From: Thiolapillus brandeum
GTDB taxonomy: Bacteria; Pseudomonadota; Gammaproteobacteria; Chromatiales; Chromatiaceae
Assembly (NCBI GenBank): GCA_011051425.1
Contig: DRLF01000374.1
Location: 1 to 6,844, forward strand
Direction of reading: 5' to 3'
Length of the DNA: 6,844 nucleotides
Shown here: positions 1-6,844 of the stretch, one piece after another
Position numbering within the stretch: position 1 is the first letter of the stretch
How the letters are laid out: every line of letters begins with the position of its first letter
Translations under genes and position numbers: made by a program
The notes under the pieces: generated by a model
Seen by the model: only the letters and a program-made list of their open reading frames with translations
What the model was told of the DNA's origin: nothing
Databases searched by the model: none

Positions 1-1397
1 AGCCCGAGGTGGCCAACAAGCTGGACGAATGGTTCGAAGCCGGCCTGCGCGAATGGGACATCAGCCGCGACGCCCCCTACTTCGGATTCGAGATTCCCGG
101 CCATCCCGGCAAATACTTCTATGTCTGGCTGGACGCCCCCATCGGTTACATGGCCAGCTTCAAGAACTTCTGCGACAAGCAGGGGCTGGACTTCGACGAA
201 TACTGGGCCGGGAACTCCGACGCGGAACTCTATCACTTCATCGGCAAGGACATCATCTACTTCCATGCCCTGTTCTGGCCCGCCATGCTGGACGGCGCAG
301 GCTTCCGCAAGCCCACCACCATCCACGCCCACGGTTTTCTCACCGTGGACGGGCAGAAGATGTCCAAGTCCCGCGGCAGCTTCATCAAGGCGCGCACCTA
401 CCTGGATCACCTGGACCCGGAATACCTGCGCTATTACTTCGCCGCCAAGCTGGGTTCCGGCGTGGACGACATCGACCTGAACCTGGAAGATTTCGTGCAG
501 CGGGTCAATTCCGACCTGGTGGGCAAAGTGGTGAACATCGCCAGCCGCTGCGCCGGTTTCGTCAGCAAGCGCTTCGGCGGCAGATTGTCCGCTGAACTGT
601 CCGAGCCCGAACTGTTCCAGCAATTCGCCGACGCCAGCGAATCCATCGCCGAACACTACGAAAAACGTGAGTTCAGCCGCGCCGTGCGCGAAATCATGGC
701 CCTGGCGGACAAGGCCAACCAGTACATCGACGAAAAACAACCCTGGGTGGTGGCCAAGGAAGAAGGCCGCGAGCAGGAGCTGCAGGACATCTGTTCCATG
801 GGCATCAATCTGTTCCGGGTGCTCATGGTCTATCTGCGCCCCATACTGCCGGGCACAGCGGAAAGCGCCGAGGCTTTCCTCAACGTCTCCCCCCTGCAAT
901 GGCAGGATGCCGGCGTACCCCTGCTGGATCATGAGATCAACAAGTTCAAGGCCCTGATGACCCGGGTGGATCCGAAGAAAATCCAGGCCATGGTGGAAGC
1001 CTCCAGGGAAGACATGCAGGCCAAGCCCCAGAAAAGCACCCCCACGAAGAAAAAACAGGACACCGCTGCTGACACCATCGAGTTCGACGACTTCGCCAAG
1101 GTGGACCTGCGCGTGGCCCGCATCCTCAAGGCCGAGGCGGTGGAAGGCGCGGACAAGCTGCTGCGACTCACCCTGGATCTGGGCGGGGAAACCCGCAATG
1201 TCTTTGCCGGCATCAAGGCGGCCTATGATCCTGGCGAGCTGGAAGGGCGTCTCACGGTGATGGTCGCCAACCTGGCCCCGCGCAAGATGCGCTTCGGCGT
1301 CTCTGAAGGCATGGTGCTGGCCGCCGGCCCCGGCGGCAAGGATATCTTCCTGCTCAGCCCCGATGAGGGGGCCGAGCCGGGCATGAAAGTCAAGTAG
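1..1397 (+). CDS. metG: Methionyl-tRNA synthetase, C-terminal part (5' end outside window)
   Basis: This enzyme charges tRNA-Met with methionine in the cytoplasm, using ATP. The reading frame is open from base 3 with no in-frame start needed, so the N-terminal Rossmann half with the HIGH motif lies upstream; about 464 codons are present, and the E. coli enzyme has about 677. The KMSKS ATP-binding loop is intact at 357-371. The helical anticodon-binding domain follows, with the NIASR segment at 534-548 (equivalent to the E. coli anticodon-reading Asn and Arg) and the PWVVAK segment whose Trp is at 744-746. A lysine-rich linker (about 1020-1070) leads to the C-terminal OB-fold tRNA-binding domain (about 1078-1394), starting [14 protein letters not shown] and containing [12 protein letters not shown]. 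This is the long, dimeric form of MetRS. The stop is TAG at 1395-1397. There is no sign of damage. Identification is by family recognition and is very secure. Confidence 0.98.
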   Translation, partial: PEVANKLDEWFEAGLREWDISRDAPYFGFEIPGHPGKYFYVWLDAPIGYMASFKNFCDKQGLDFDEYWAGNSDAELYHFIGKDIIYFHALFWPAMLDGAGFRKPTTIHAHGFLTVDGQKMSKSRGSFIKARTYLDHLDPEYLRYYFAAKLGSGVDDIDLNLEDFVQRVNSDLVGKVVNIASRCAGFVSKRFGGRLSAELSEPELFQQFADASESIAEHYEKREFSRAVREIMALADKANQYIDEKQPWVVAKEEGREQELQDICSMGINLFRVLMVYLRPILPGTAESAEAFLNVSPLQWQDAGVPLLDHEINKFKALMTRVDPKKIQAMVEASREDMQAKPQKSTPTKKKQDTAADTIEFDDFAKVDLRVARILKAEAVEGADKLLRLTLDLGGETRNVFAGIKAAYDPGELEGRLTVMVANLAPRKMRFGVSEGMVLAAGPGGKDIFLLSPDEGAEPGMKVK

Positions 1398-1403
1398 CGC
1401 GGC

Positions 1404-1709
1404 ATGATCCGCAAGGGCCTTCCCATTCTGGCGCTTGCCGCCCTGATGGGTGGCTGTTCTGCGATGCCACCCGCACGCCAGATCCACTACCGCTGCGACA
1501 ACGACTATCCCCTGCGCGTGGAGCTGGACGGCCAGCAGGCCAGAATCCATCTGCACGACCGCACCCTGGTACTGCCCCGCCGCCCGGACATGAAAGGCGA
1601 GCGCTATGTCAGTGACGACCGTCAGCAGCTCTTCCTGCGCAAGGGAGATCAAGCCGTACTGGCCGTCAGCGCCGGGCATGGCATTTTACGCTGCACCGAG
1701 GTTCCCTGA
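1404..1709 (+). CDS. Small MliC-like lipoprotein (putative lysozyme inhibitor)
   Basis: The 101-residue product has a lipoprotein signal: charged MIRK, a hydrophobic stretch, then LMGG|C with the lipidated Cys at residue 18. Ser at +2 suggests sorting to the outer membrane. The mature part resembles the MliC/PliC C-type lysozyme inhibitors, small periplasmic beta-barrels: a YRC start (Cys31), an LRVELDGQQARIHL strand pair, an RY...LFLRKGDQAVL segment, and Cys97 near the end, placed to pair with Cys31. Lys80 sits where the family has its conserved Lys. The usual Ser-Gly loop before the Tyr reads MKGERY here, so inhibitory activity is uncertain. The ATG lies six bases after the metG stop with no clear Shine-Dalgarno, so coupling to metG translation is likely. 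Starting at ATG 1404 is the only choice that keeps the full signal peptide. The lipoprotein call is firm; the MliC assignment is probable. Confidence 0.8.
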   Translation: MIRKGLPILALAALMGGCSAMPPARQIHYRCDNDYPLRVELDGQQARIHLHDRTLVLPRRPDMKGERYVSDDRQQLFLRKGDQAVLAVSAGHGILRCTEVP

Positions 1710-1710
1710 A

Positions 1711-1738
1711 TATTGAGGGGTCGCGTATTGAGGGGTCG
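1711..1738. repeat. 13-base direct duplication at the edge of the inverted repeat
   Basis: TATTGAGGGGTCG occurs at 1711-1723 and again at 1726-1738, separated by CG (period 15). The second copy is part of the left arm of the inverted repeat that follows. The first copy begins two bases after the stop codon of the lipoprotein gene. It looks like a partial duplication of the end of a REP-like element. Confidence 0.85.
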
Positions 1739-1802
1739 GAGTCAAATCAGGGTGATGTCATATTCATTCAGGGTCAAGTGGAGATTTGACTCCGCCCCCT
1801 CA
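1729..1802. repeat. REP/MITE-like inverted repeat
   Basis: Left arm 1729-1748 and right arm 1783-1802 are reverse complements at 19 of 20 positions, enclosing a 34-base spacer. The arm core, GGGGTCGGAGTCAAAT, resembles short palindromic elements scattered through gammaproteobacterial genomes and often linked to REP-associated tyrosine transposases of the IS200/Y1 type; that link is from memory of the family, not shown here. No transposase is in the window. The transcript could form a strong stem downstream of the metG-lipoprotein unit and slow 3' decay or end transcription, but no T-run follows the right arm, so I do not call it an intrinsic terminator. Confidence 0.7.
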
Positions 1803-2202
1803 GCATCCTGTTGCCTTGCGCCAACAGGCTCCACACAAACCTATGAAAGCCATCTAATTCCTTGTTTCCTCGTAAAATCCATCGAATACAGCGCTGACAA
1901 AACGACCTCTTTGTTCACGCAAAATGGGTATTTGAAGCAAATACAAAAATTTCTTGAGCCATTTGAAATTCCTTTTCCGTTTTATTGTCATAGCAGGCTG
2001 CGGAAACACCGTCGCATAACCTGTCAGGTAATACAGGGACGTATTGCCGCCCTTATGGAACAAGAACAGGAAACACCAGACCGCTTCTCGCTCCCGTCAT
2101 TCAATGCAGCACCGAAAAGGGGATGCTTTTGGCATCTAACCAGGATAAAGCCGGCTGAATCGGCTCCCGGGGTGTTTCGACCATCAACCCGGAGGGTCTG
2201 CA
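1803..2202 (+). other. Gene-free, AT-richer leader upstream of the propeller protein
   Basis: No convincing gene lies in these 400 bases. About 1850-2040 is visibly richer in A and T than either flank. Several small hairpins can be drawn: 1807-1828 (7-bp stem); 2027-2048 (GGTAATAC with GTATTGCC, 8 pairs including one G-U, 6-base loop); 2122-2136 (GATGC/GCATC); 2149-2165 (AGCCG/CGGCT); and 2167-2192 (CCGGG/CCCGG), whose right arm enters the Shine-Dalgarno. I found no promoter with good -35 and -10 boxes at proper spacing and no match to a riboswitch class I know. The promoter of the downstream gene is presumably here. Whether the hairpins matter is inference. Confidence 0.5.
2191..2196 (+). 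promoter_or_regulatory. Strong Shine-Dalgarno that fixes the start at 2203
   Basis: GGAGGG lies six bases before the ATG at 2203, good spacing and a strong anti-Shine-Dalgarno match. It supports this start over the internal ATG at 2269, which would leave a signal peptide without positive charge. The first two Gs can pair with 2167-2168 in a 5-bp GC stem, which could partly mask the site. Confidence 0.8.
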
Positions 2203-5200
2203 ATGAATACAATAGACACGCCTGCATGTGCAATCCAGGCAGTCGAGAGAAAACTGAGCCGTTATGCCATGAGCTGGGTATTACTATCGGCTTTGCTGCT
2301 AATGGCCACCTTGTCGTCCGCGTCGGCGGATACACAGCACGGCGCCAACTTCAGTCTTGAACAACGCGTTGCCTGCCAGGCCACCATCGAAGACATCCGA
2401 TGGGCACACCGCATCTGGCCCAAAGACAATTCCACCCAGAAGCCGCTCCGTTCAGAAATACTCAGCAATGGACAGATTCTGGAGAGGGCAAAAAACAGTC
2501 TTGCCATGGAAGCTGCCCTGGCGGCCCTCTACGGTGTCACCATCGATGACAGTCTGTTGCAGGCAGAACTCAATCGCATGGCAAAGCAGACCCGCGCGCC
2601 CGAAAGGCTGGAGGAAATGTTCAGCGCCCTGAACAATGACCCGGTGGCCATCGCTGAATGTATCGTGCGTCCCAGCCTGGTGCAGAAGATGTTTCGTACC
2701 AGGTATGCTTCGGATTCACGCCAGCACGGCGAGTTGAAAAAGCAGGCTGAATACGCTATTGCAGCAGACAGCCCCCGTGCCCTGGAGCAATCCGGCGGCC
2801 AGGAGAAGCTGGTGGAATATGTACGCCTGTCCACAAAGGCGGACCAAGCCGCCCCCTCCAGGACGACAAACAAGCAGGGTATGACACGCATCTACCTGGA
2901 TAACGACCAATATGAGCGAAAGAGAGACCGGCTGGAACGGCGTGACGCAGCCCGGGCAGCACACTTGACTGAAACCCACGATGCTTTCATTCACAACGAA
3001 CTACTGGAACATTCCTCTGACAAGATGAAAGTACGCGTGCTGGTATGGAAAAAGAAAGGATTCGATGCCTGGTGGCAGGAACAATCCAGTCGCTGGAAAA
3101 ATACTTTTCAACCCAAGGCAATCTCACACCTGGAACTGCCCTCCATTCAGGGTAATACAAGAACCTGGCGGACCGATGCCATTGGCAAGGTCACTGCCGA
3201 CAGCTGGGCGCAGGATCTTACCTATTTTCCCTCGGAGCGGCACGATCATGTTGCCGTGTGGACCGGCAGCGAAATGATCATCTGGGGGGGCACAGACAAT
3301 CGTGACTACTTGAACAGCGGCGGCCGCTATGACCCTGCCACGGACAGCTGGAAACCCACGAGTATCACTGGAGCACCTGACGGGCGCCAGAGGACAACCG
3401 CTGTCTGGACAGGAACCGAAATGATCATCTGGGGTGGCAGGACCAGTGCCGGTGTCATGGGCAGCGGGGGGCGTTACAACCCGGCAAGCGACAGCTGGAC
3501 AGCCACCACGAATGACGGCGCTCCGGGCTCCCGATACAATCACACGGCCGTATGGACAGGCAGCGAGATGATCGTCTGGGGTGGCTACGGAAGCGGCACG
3601 TTTGCCGACGGTGGGCGTTACAATCCTTCAACAGACAGCTGGACATCCCTCACAACCACGGGATCGCCTTTTGCGCGATACCTGCACACGGCGGTATGGA
3701 CAGGCAGCGAGATGATTGTCTGGGGCGGCTCCAGCTATCCCACTTATTTCAGCGATGGCGGGCGCTATGATCCTGTCGCTGACAGCTGGTCACCTCTCTC
3801 AGCCACAGGAGCACCTTCAGGGCGATACATGCATACTGCTGTGTGGACAGGCAGCGAAATGCTGGTCTGGGGAGGGAAATACAGCAGTACCCTGCTGGAC
3901 ACCGGCGGACGTTACAACCCCAGCAGTGACACCTGGGACACCATCACCACCAGCAATGCCCCCAGTGCAAGAGAGCTTCATTCAGCCGTGTGGAGCGGCA
4001 ACCGAATGTTGATCTGGGGCGGGCAAAACTATCCCACGTCGTATGACGATGGTGGCAGTTATGACCCCCTTTCCGACAGCTGGACGACCATTGCTACGAC
4101 CGGAGCCCCTGAAAACCGCACTTGGCATACGGCCATATGGTCAGGCAGCGAAATGATTGTATGGGGCGGTCTCAATGACTCCTCCAGCCAGGAATACAAT
4201 TCCGGCGGTCGCTACAATCCTGCTGCTGACAGCTGGTCAGCCACCAGCATTCCCCAGGCACCCAGCCACCGTACAGGCAGTGCCGCTGTATGGACGGGTA
4301 ACGAGCTGATCGTCTGGGGTGGCTATGGAGACACCCTTTTCAATACCGGTGGACGCTATGACCCGGCCACCGACAGCTGGACGGCCACTAGCACCATTGA
4401 CGCTCCCGAGGCCCGGGAATTCGAAACGGGCGAGCATGCAAATGCGGTCTGGACAGGCACGGAGATGATCATCTGGGGCGGATGGGGCAGCAGCTCAGAA
4501 CTCAATACAGGCGGACGATACAACCCGGCGACCGACAGCTGGCTGGCCACCAGCCAGGTGAATGCTCCCAACGCCAGAAGTTCCCACACAATCCTGTGGA
4601 CGGGAGACCAAATGATTATCTGGGGTGGTTATGACGGCAATGACTATGTCAACGATGGTGGTCGTTACAACCCGGCTTCCGACAGTTGGAGCGCCATCAC
4701 AATGACCGGCGCCCCCTCTACACGAAGTTCCCCCAGCGCCGTGTGGACAGGCAGCGAGATGATTATCTGGGGCGGCTGGGAAGGTTCCAGCGAAGTCAAT
4801 ACCGGCTCCCGCTACAATCCTTCAACAGACAACTGGACACCCACCGACACCAGCGGAGCCCCGGACGCCCGTGGCGAACACTCGGCAGTCTGGACCGGCA
4901 GCGAGATGATCGTGTGGGGCGGCTACAGTAACGCTGCTGGCACCACCGTCAATACCGGTGGACGTTATGATCCTTCTACCGACAACTGGCTCCCGACAAG
5001 TTTGATCGATGCCCCCAGCGGGCGCTCCAGCTATCCCGCCATCTGGACGGGGCAGGAAATGATCGTCTGGGGCGGATTGATATATGGGTCAGGTGGCACG
5101 AACACCGGGGGCCGTTATGATCCTGCGACCAACAGCTGGCTTGCGACAAGCACCCTGGGCGCTCCCATCGGTCGCGTTTCCCACCATGCGGTATGGACCG

Positions 5201-6075
5201 GTGAGGAAATGATCGTCTGGGGCGGCAGGCCCTACACTTACCAGGCCGGCATCTACTATCCCTACAGCAGTTACACCATTGGCGGCACGGTCAGCGGCCT
5301 GGTCTCGGGCAACACGGTAATACTGCAGAACAATGGCGGTGACGATCTGCCAGTAAACGCCAACGGCGGTTTCACCTTTGACAAGGCCCTGTTCGACAAC
5401 GCTGACTACGAGGTTACCGTGTCGGTTCAGCCCAGCAGTCCGGATCAGTCATGTGTTGTTTCATCCGGCAGCGGAACCGTGACCGGTGCGGATGTCTCGG
5501 ACATATCGATCACCTGTACAGTCAACCAGCTGTTTGCAGACGTGGCTCCCGGTCACTGGGCATACGACTGGATACAGACCCTGGCCATCAACGGCATCAC
5601 CTCGGGCTGCGGCGGTGGAAACTACTGCCCGACGGCCGTGGTCAGCAGGTCTTCCATGGCGGTCTTCCTGGAGCGCGGCATTCATGGCAGTGATTATGTA
5701 CCGCCTGCCGCCACCGGCTCAGTATTCAACGATGTTTCACCCAGTTACTGGGCGGCCGCCTGGATCGAGCAGCTGGCCGCGGACGGCGTGACCGGCGGTT
5801 GCGGCGGGGGTAACTACTGTCCGGAAGAGAGCGTAACCCGGGCATCCATGGCAGTCTTCCTGCTGCGCTCCATGTACGGTTCCGCCTATGTTCCACCCTC
5901 CGCCACGGGCACGGTATTCAGCGACGTCCCCGTCGGTTACTGGGCGGCCGCCTGGATTGAGCAGCTGGCCAGCGAAGGCATTACCAATGGCTGCGGTGGC
6001 GGCAACTACTGTCCGGATAGCGCCGTAAGCCGGGACCAGATGGCGGTGTTCCTGGTGAGAGCGTTCAACCTGTAA
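2203..6075 (+). CDS. Secreted multidomain surface protein: SurA-like helical region, 14 kelch-like repeats, Ig-like domain, three SLH repeats
   Basis: The product has 1290 residues. Residues 1-42 form a signal peptide (R16/K17/R20, hydrophobic core 22-37, ASA cleavage site before D43). Residues 43 to about 225 are mostly helical, with YGVTIDD (110-116), RMAKQTR (from 125) and NDPVAIAE (from 145). They faintly resemble the N-terminal domain of SurA-type chaperones, at low confidence. A charged segment (about 226-325) follows. From about 330 to 1008 come kelch-like repeats with core WTGsEMIvWGG...GGRYnPatDsW. An Ig-like beta domain (about 1024-1106) has two Cys. Three SLH repeats begin at Phe1111, 1175 and 1239, each with GCGGGNYCP. 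The protein is probably exported by Sec and held at or outside the outer membrane. Ligand and function are unknown; no catalytic motif is visible. It appears to be a single-gene unit ended by the terminator at 6080. The architecture is clear; the role is not. Confidence 0.93.
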   Translation: MNTIDTPACAIQAVERKLSRYAMSWVLLSALLLMATLSSASADTQHGANFSLEQRVACQATIEDIRWAHRIWPKDNSTQKPLRSEILSNGQILERAKNSLAMEAALAALYGVTIDDSLLQAELNRMAKQTRAPERLEEMFSALNNDPVAIAECIVRPSLVQKMFRTRYASDSRQHGELKKQAEYAIAADSPRALEQSGGQEKLVEYVRLSTKADQAAPSRTTNKQGMTRIYLDNDQYERKRDRLERRDAARAAHLTETHDAFIHNELLEHSSDKMKVRVLVWKKKGFDAWWQEQSSRWKNTFQPKAISHLELPSIQGNTRTWRTDAIGKVTADSWAQDLTYFPSERHDHVAVWTGSEMIIWGGTDNRDYLNSGGRYDPATDSWKPTSITGAPDGRQRTTAVWTGTEMIIWGGRTSAGVMGSGGRYNPASDSWTATTNDGAPGSRYNHTAVWTGSEMIVWGGYGSGTFADGGRYNPSTDSWTSLTTTGSPFARYLHTAVWTGSEMIVWGGSSYPTYFSDGGRYDPVADSWSPLSATGAPSGRYMHTAVWTGSEMLVWGGKYSSTLLDTGGRYNPSSDTWDTITTSNAPSARELHSAVWSGNRMLIWGGQNYPTSYDDGGSYDPLSDSWTTIATTGAPENRTWHTAIWSGSEMIVWGGLNDSSSQEYNSGGRYNPAADSWSATSIPQAPSHRTGSAAVWTGNELIVWGGYGDTLFNTGGRYDPATDSWTATSTIDAPEAREFETGEHANAVWTGTEMIIWGGWGSSSELNTGGRYNPATDSWLATSQVNAPNARSSHTILWTGDQMIIWGGYDGNDYVNDGGRYNPASDSWSAITMTGAPSTRSSPSAVWTGSEMIIWGGWEGSSEVNTGSRYNPSTDNWTPTDTSGAPDARGEHSAVWTGSEMIVWGGYSNAAGTTVNTGGRYDPSTDNWLPTSLIDAPSGRSSYPAIWTGQEMIVWGGLIYGSGGTNTGGRYDPATNSWLATSTLGAPIGRVSHHAVWTGEEMIVWGGRPYTYQAGIYYPYSSYTIGGTVSGLVSGNTVILQNNGGDDLPVNANGGFTFDKALFDNADYEVTVSVQPSSPDQSCVVSSGSGTVTGADVSDISITCTVNQLFADVAPGHWAYDWIQTLAINGITSGCGGGNYCPTAVVSRSSMAVFLERGIHGSDYVPPAATGSVFNDVSPSYWAAAWIEQLAADGVTGGCGGGNYCPEESVTRASMAVFLLRSMYGSAYVPPSATGTVFSDVPVGYWAAAWIEQLASEGITNGCGGGNYCPDSAVSRDQMAVFLVRAFNL
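3196..5226 (+). repeat. Kelch-like tandem repeat array, 14 units
   Basis: The core Trp of the WTG motif falls at residues 353, 402, 451, 499, 548, 597, 646, 697, 750, 799, 848, 897, 948 and 998. Spacing is 48-53 residues, and eight of the 13 intervals are exactly 49. Each unit carries the kelch hallmarks: a hydrophobic strand ending in Gly-Gly, then Tyr, then Trp. The array starts with a half-unit (ADSW at about 332-335) and ends with the complementary half (WTGEEMIVWGG, 998-1008). This is the usual way a beta-propeller closes its ring. Several units are also very alike as DNA: the stretches around 3553 and 3697 are almost identical for about 35 bases. Longer spacings (51 and 53) at units 7-9 mark the middle of the array. 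Confidence 0.93.
5533..6072 (+). repeat. Three SLH repeats with cysteine pairs
   Basis: Three units start with Phe-x-Asp-Val at residues 1111, 1175 and 1239, an exact 64-residue period. Each reads FxDV...WA..WI..LA..GIT.GCGGGNYCP...V[ST]R..MAVFL. In Gram-positive bacteria three SLH units fold into one spindle that binds secondary cell-wall polymer. The family's TRAE motif appears here as SRSS, TRAS and SRDQ: Arg is kept and the Glu is lost. The two Cys in each unit probably form a disulfide, consistent with an exported protein. The ligand in a Gram-negative envelope is not known from this sequence. Confidence 0.93.
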
Positions 6076-6079
6076 CGAC

Positions 6080-6106
6080 ACCGGGGCTCAATCGCCCCGG
6101 TTTGTT
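6080..6106 (+). terminator. Intrinsic terminator of the propeller/SLH gene
   Basis: An 8-bp stem, ACCGGGGC (6080-6087) with GCCCCGGT (6094-6101), encloses a 6-base loop and is followed by TTTGTT, starting four bases after the stop codon. The T-run lies on the plus side only, so it acts best for the plus-strand gene. The convergent helicase gene may also use the stem, but it has no T-run on its side. Confidence 0.85.
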
Positions 6107-6164
6107 CAGGCCCTGGCGGACAGCGGAAAACCACCGTCGGCTTTCTGCTGCGCATCCTGAAAAA

Positions 6165-6844
6165 TTACATGCCCCGCAGAAAATCCACGGCGACATCCAA
6201 CTCGCGGGTGCGTGCAAAATCCGGCATGGCATCCAGAAAGGTATGGCCATAATTCTTGCGCAACAGGCGGGGATCGCAGAGCACCAGCACGCCCTTGTCG
6301 GTGACGTCGCGTATGAGGCGGCCGGCCCCCTGTTTCAGCGCAATGGCCGCCTGGGGCACCTGGTATTCCATGAAGGGATTGCCACCGGCCTTGCGCATGG
6401 CGTCCAGGCGCGCCTTCAGCACGGGGTCGCCGGGTGAGGCAAAGGGCAGCTTGTCGATGATGACCAGGGACAGGGCATCGCCACGCACATCCACCCCTTC
6501 CCAGAAGCTGGAGGTGCCCAGGAGCACGGCATTGCCCTGCTCGGTGAAACGGCGCAGCAGCTCCGTTTTCGGGGCGCTGCCCTGCACCAGCAGGGGATAG
6601 TCCAGGCGGCCGTCCAGCCAGTCCGCCGCCAGATGCAGGGCGCGGTAGCTGGTAAACAGCAGAAACGCCCTGCCCTGGCTGGCCTCCACAAGGGGCAGCG
6701 CCAGCTCCATGACCTTTTCCGTATAGTTTGGCGCGCTGGGTTCGGGCAGGCCCTTGGGCACGAACCACAGGGCCTGCTCCTGGTAGTCAAAGGGGCTGTC
6801 CCAGCGGGCCGTCTCCGCCTGATGCAATCCCAGCTGCTGCTGGA
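6165..6844 (-). CDS. yoaA: YoaA/DinG-family ATP-dependent DNA helicase, C-terminal part (5' end outside window)
   Basis: This is a superfamily 2 (XPD-like) 5'-3' DNA helicase, acting on DNA in replication and repair; E. coli YoaA works with the HolC clamp-loader subunit. The frame is open to the window edge at 6844, and the TTG at 6827 is internal, not a start. About 226 codons remain, covering helicase domain 2. Visible motifs are FLLFTSYRAL (about 6666-6637, motif IV region), GTSSFWEGVDVRG (6518-6480, motif V region), LVIIDKLPFASPGDPVLKAR just after it, and QGAGRLIRD (from 6332, motif VI with its arginine finger). The Walker A, DEAH box and iron-sulfur cysteines would lie beyond the edge. 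The SFWEGVDVRG...IDKLPFASP wording fits YoaA better than DinG. The stop is TAA at 6167-6165. It is convergent with the upstream surface-protein gene, 89 bases apart. Confidence 0.93.
   Translation of the reverse strand, partial: QQQLGLHQAETARWDSPFDYQEQALWFVPKGLPEPSAPNYTEKVMELALPLVEASQGRAFLLFTSYRALHLAADWLDGRLDYPLLVQGSAPKTELLRRFTEQGNAVLLGTSSFWEGVDVRGDALSLVIIDKLPFASPGDPVLKARLDAMRKAGGNPFMEYQVPQAAIALKQGAGRLIRDVTDKGVLVLCDPRLLRKNYGHTFLDAMPDFARTRELDVAVDFLRGM

Noticed and set aside
1807..1828. Hairpin considered as a terminator for the metG-lipoprotein unit
   Set aside because: A 7-bp stem with an 8-base loop and no T-run afterwards is too weak for an intrinsic terminator call.
1854..2063. Minus-strand 69-codon frame in the AT-richer leader
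   Set aside because: It would start with TTG without a Shine-Dalgarno and resembles no family I know. It is probably chance, although it is the best candidate for a small gene in this gap.
1713..2360. Open frame of 215 codons across the gap upstream of the large gene
   Set aside because: It runs through the inverted repeat, overlaps the well-supported start at 2203 by about 160 bases, has no ribosome site, and its translation has no domain-like pattern.
3256..5226. Regular repeats considered as a CRISPR array or non-coding satellite
   Set aside because: The period is about 147 bases, always a multiple of three, and the frame stays open throughout with a consistent protein motif, so it is a coding repeat.
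3256..5226. Propeller repeats considered as PQQ-, NHL- or WD40-type
   Set aside because: The Gly-Gly after a hydrophobic strand followed by spaced Tyr and Trp is the kelch pattern. The PQQ AxDxxTG motif, the NHL motif and WD dipeptides are not seen.
5737..6081. Minus-strand frame antisense to the SLH repeats
   Set aside because: Its length comes from the repeated codons of the SLH units on the other strand; it has no start signal or recognisable domain.
6106..6768. Long minus-strand frame overlapping the helicase gene
   Set aside because: It lies in another frame of the same strand as the clear YoaA/DinG helicase. It is low-complexity Gly/Ala/Arg/Pro-rich text, typical of a shadow in GC-rich DNA.

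Overview
The window looks like chromosomal DNA of a GC-rich gammaproteobacterium. The methionyl-tRNA synthetase fragment reads like the E. coli enzyme along its whole length, including the C-terminal tRNA-binding domain. The minus-strand gene at the right edge is a YoaA/DinG-type helicase. A more precise placement (for example a Chromatiales-like sulfur or marine lineage) would be a guess.

Left to right: (1) the 3' two-thirds of metG (1-1397, +). (2) Six bases later, a small lipoprotein with an MliC-type lysozyme-inhibitor fold (1404-1709, +), probably translated from the metG transcript. (3) A 493-base gene-free stretch (1710-2202). It opens with a 13-base direct duplication and a 20-base inverted repeat that resembles a REP/REPIN or MITE element. 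It continues as an AT-richer leader with several small hairpins, the last of which overlaps the Shine-Dalgarno of the next gene. (4) A 1290-residue secreted protein (2203-6075, +): signal peptide, helical N-terminal domain faintly like SurA-type chaperones, 14 kelch-like beta-propeller repeats, a small Ig-like domain, and three C-terminal S-layer-homology (SLH) repeats with cysteine pairs. (5) An intrinsic terminator (6080-6106). (6) The convergent C-terminal part of a YoaA/DinG-family helicase (6165-6844, -), which runs off the right edge.

The edge genes are housekeeping genes (translation, DNA repair). The accessory content is the envelope pair: the putative lysozyme-inhibitor lipoprotein and the large propeller/SLH surface protein. 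Nothing shows that these two work together; they are separated by the repeat element and have separate translation signals. The most notable item is the propeller protein. Its 14 repeats are flanked by complementary half-units, which fits circularly closed propellers, most simply two seven-bladed rings. I see no tRNA, rRNA, CRISPR array or intact transposase.
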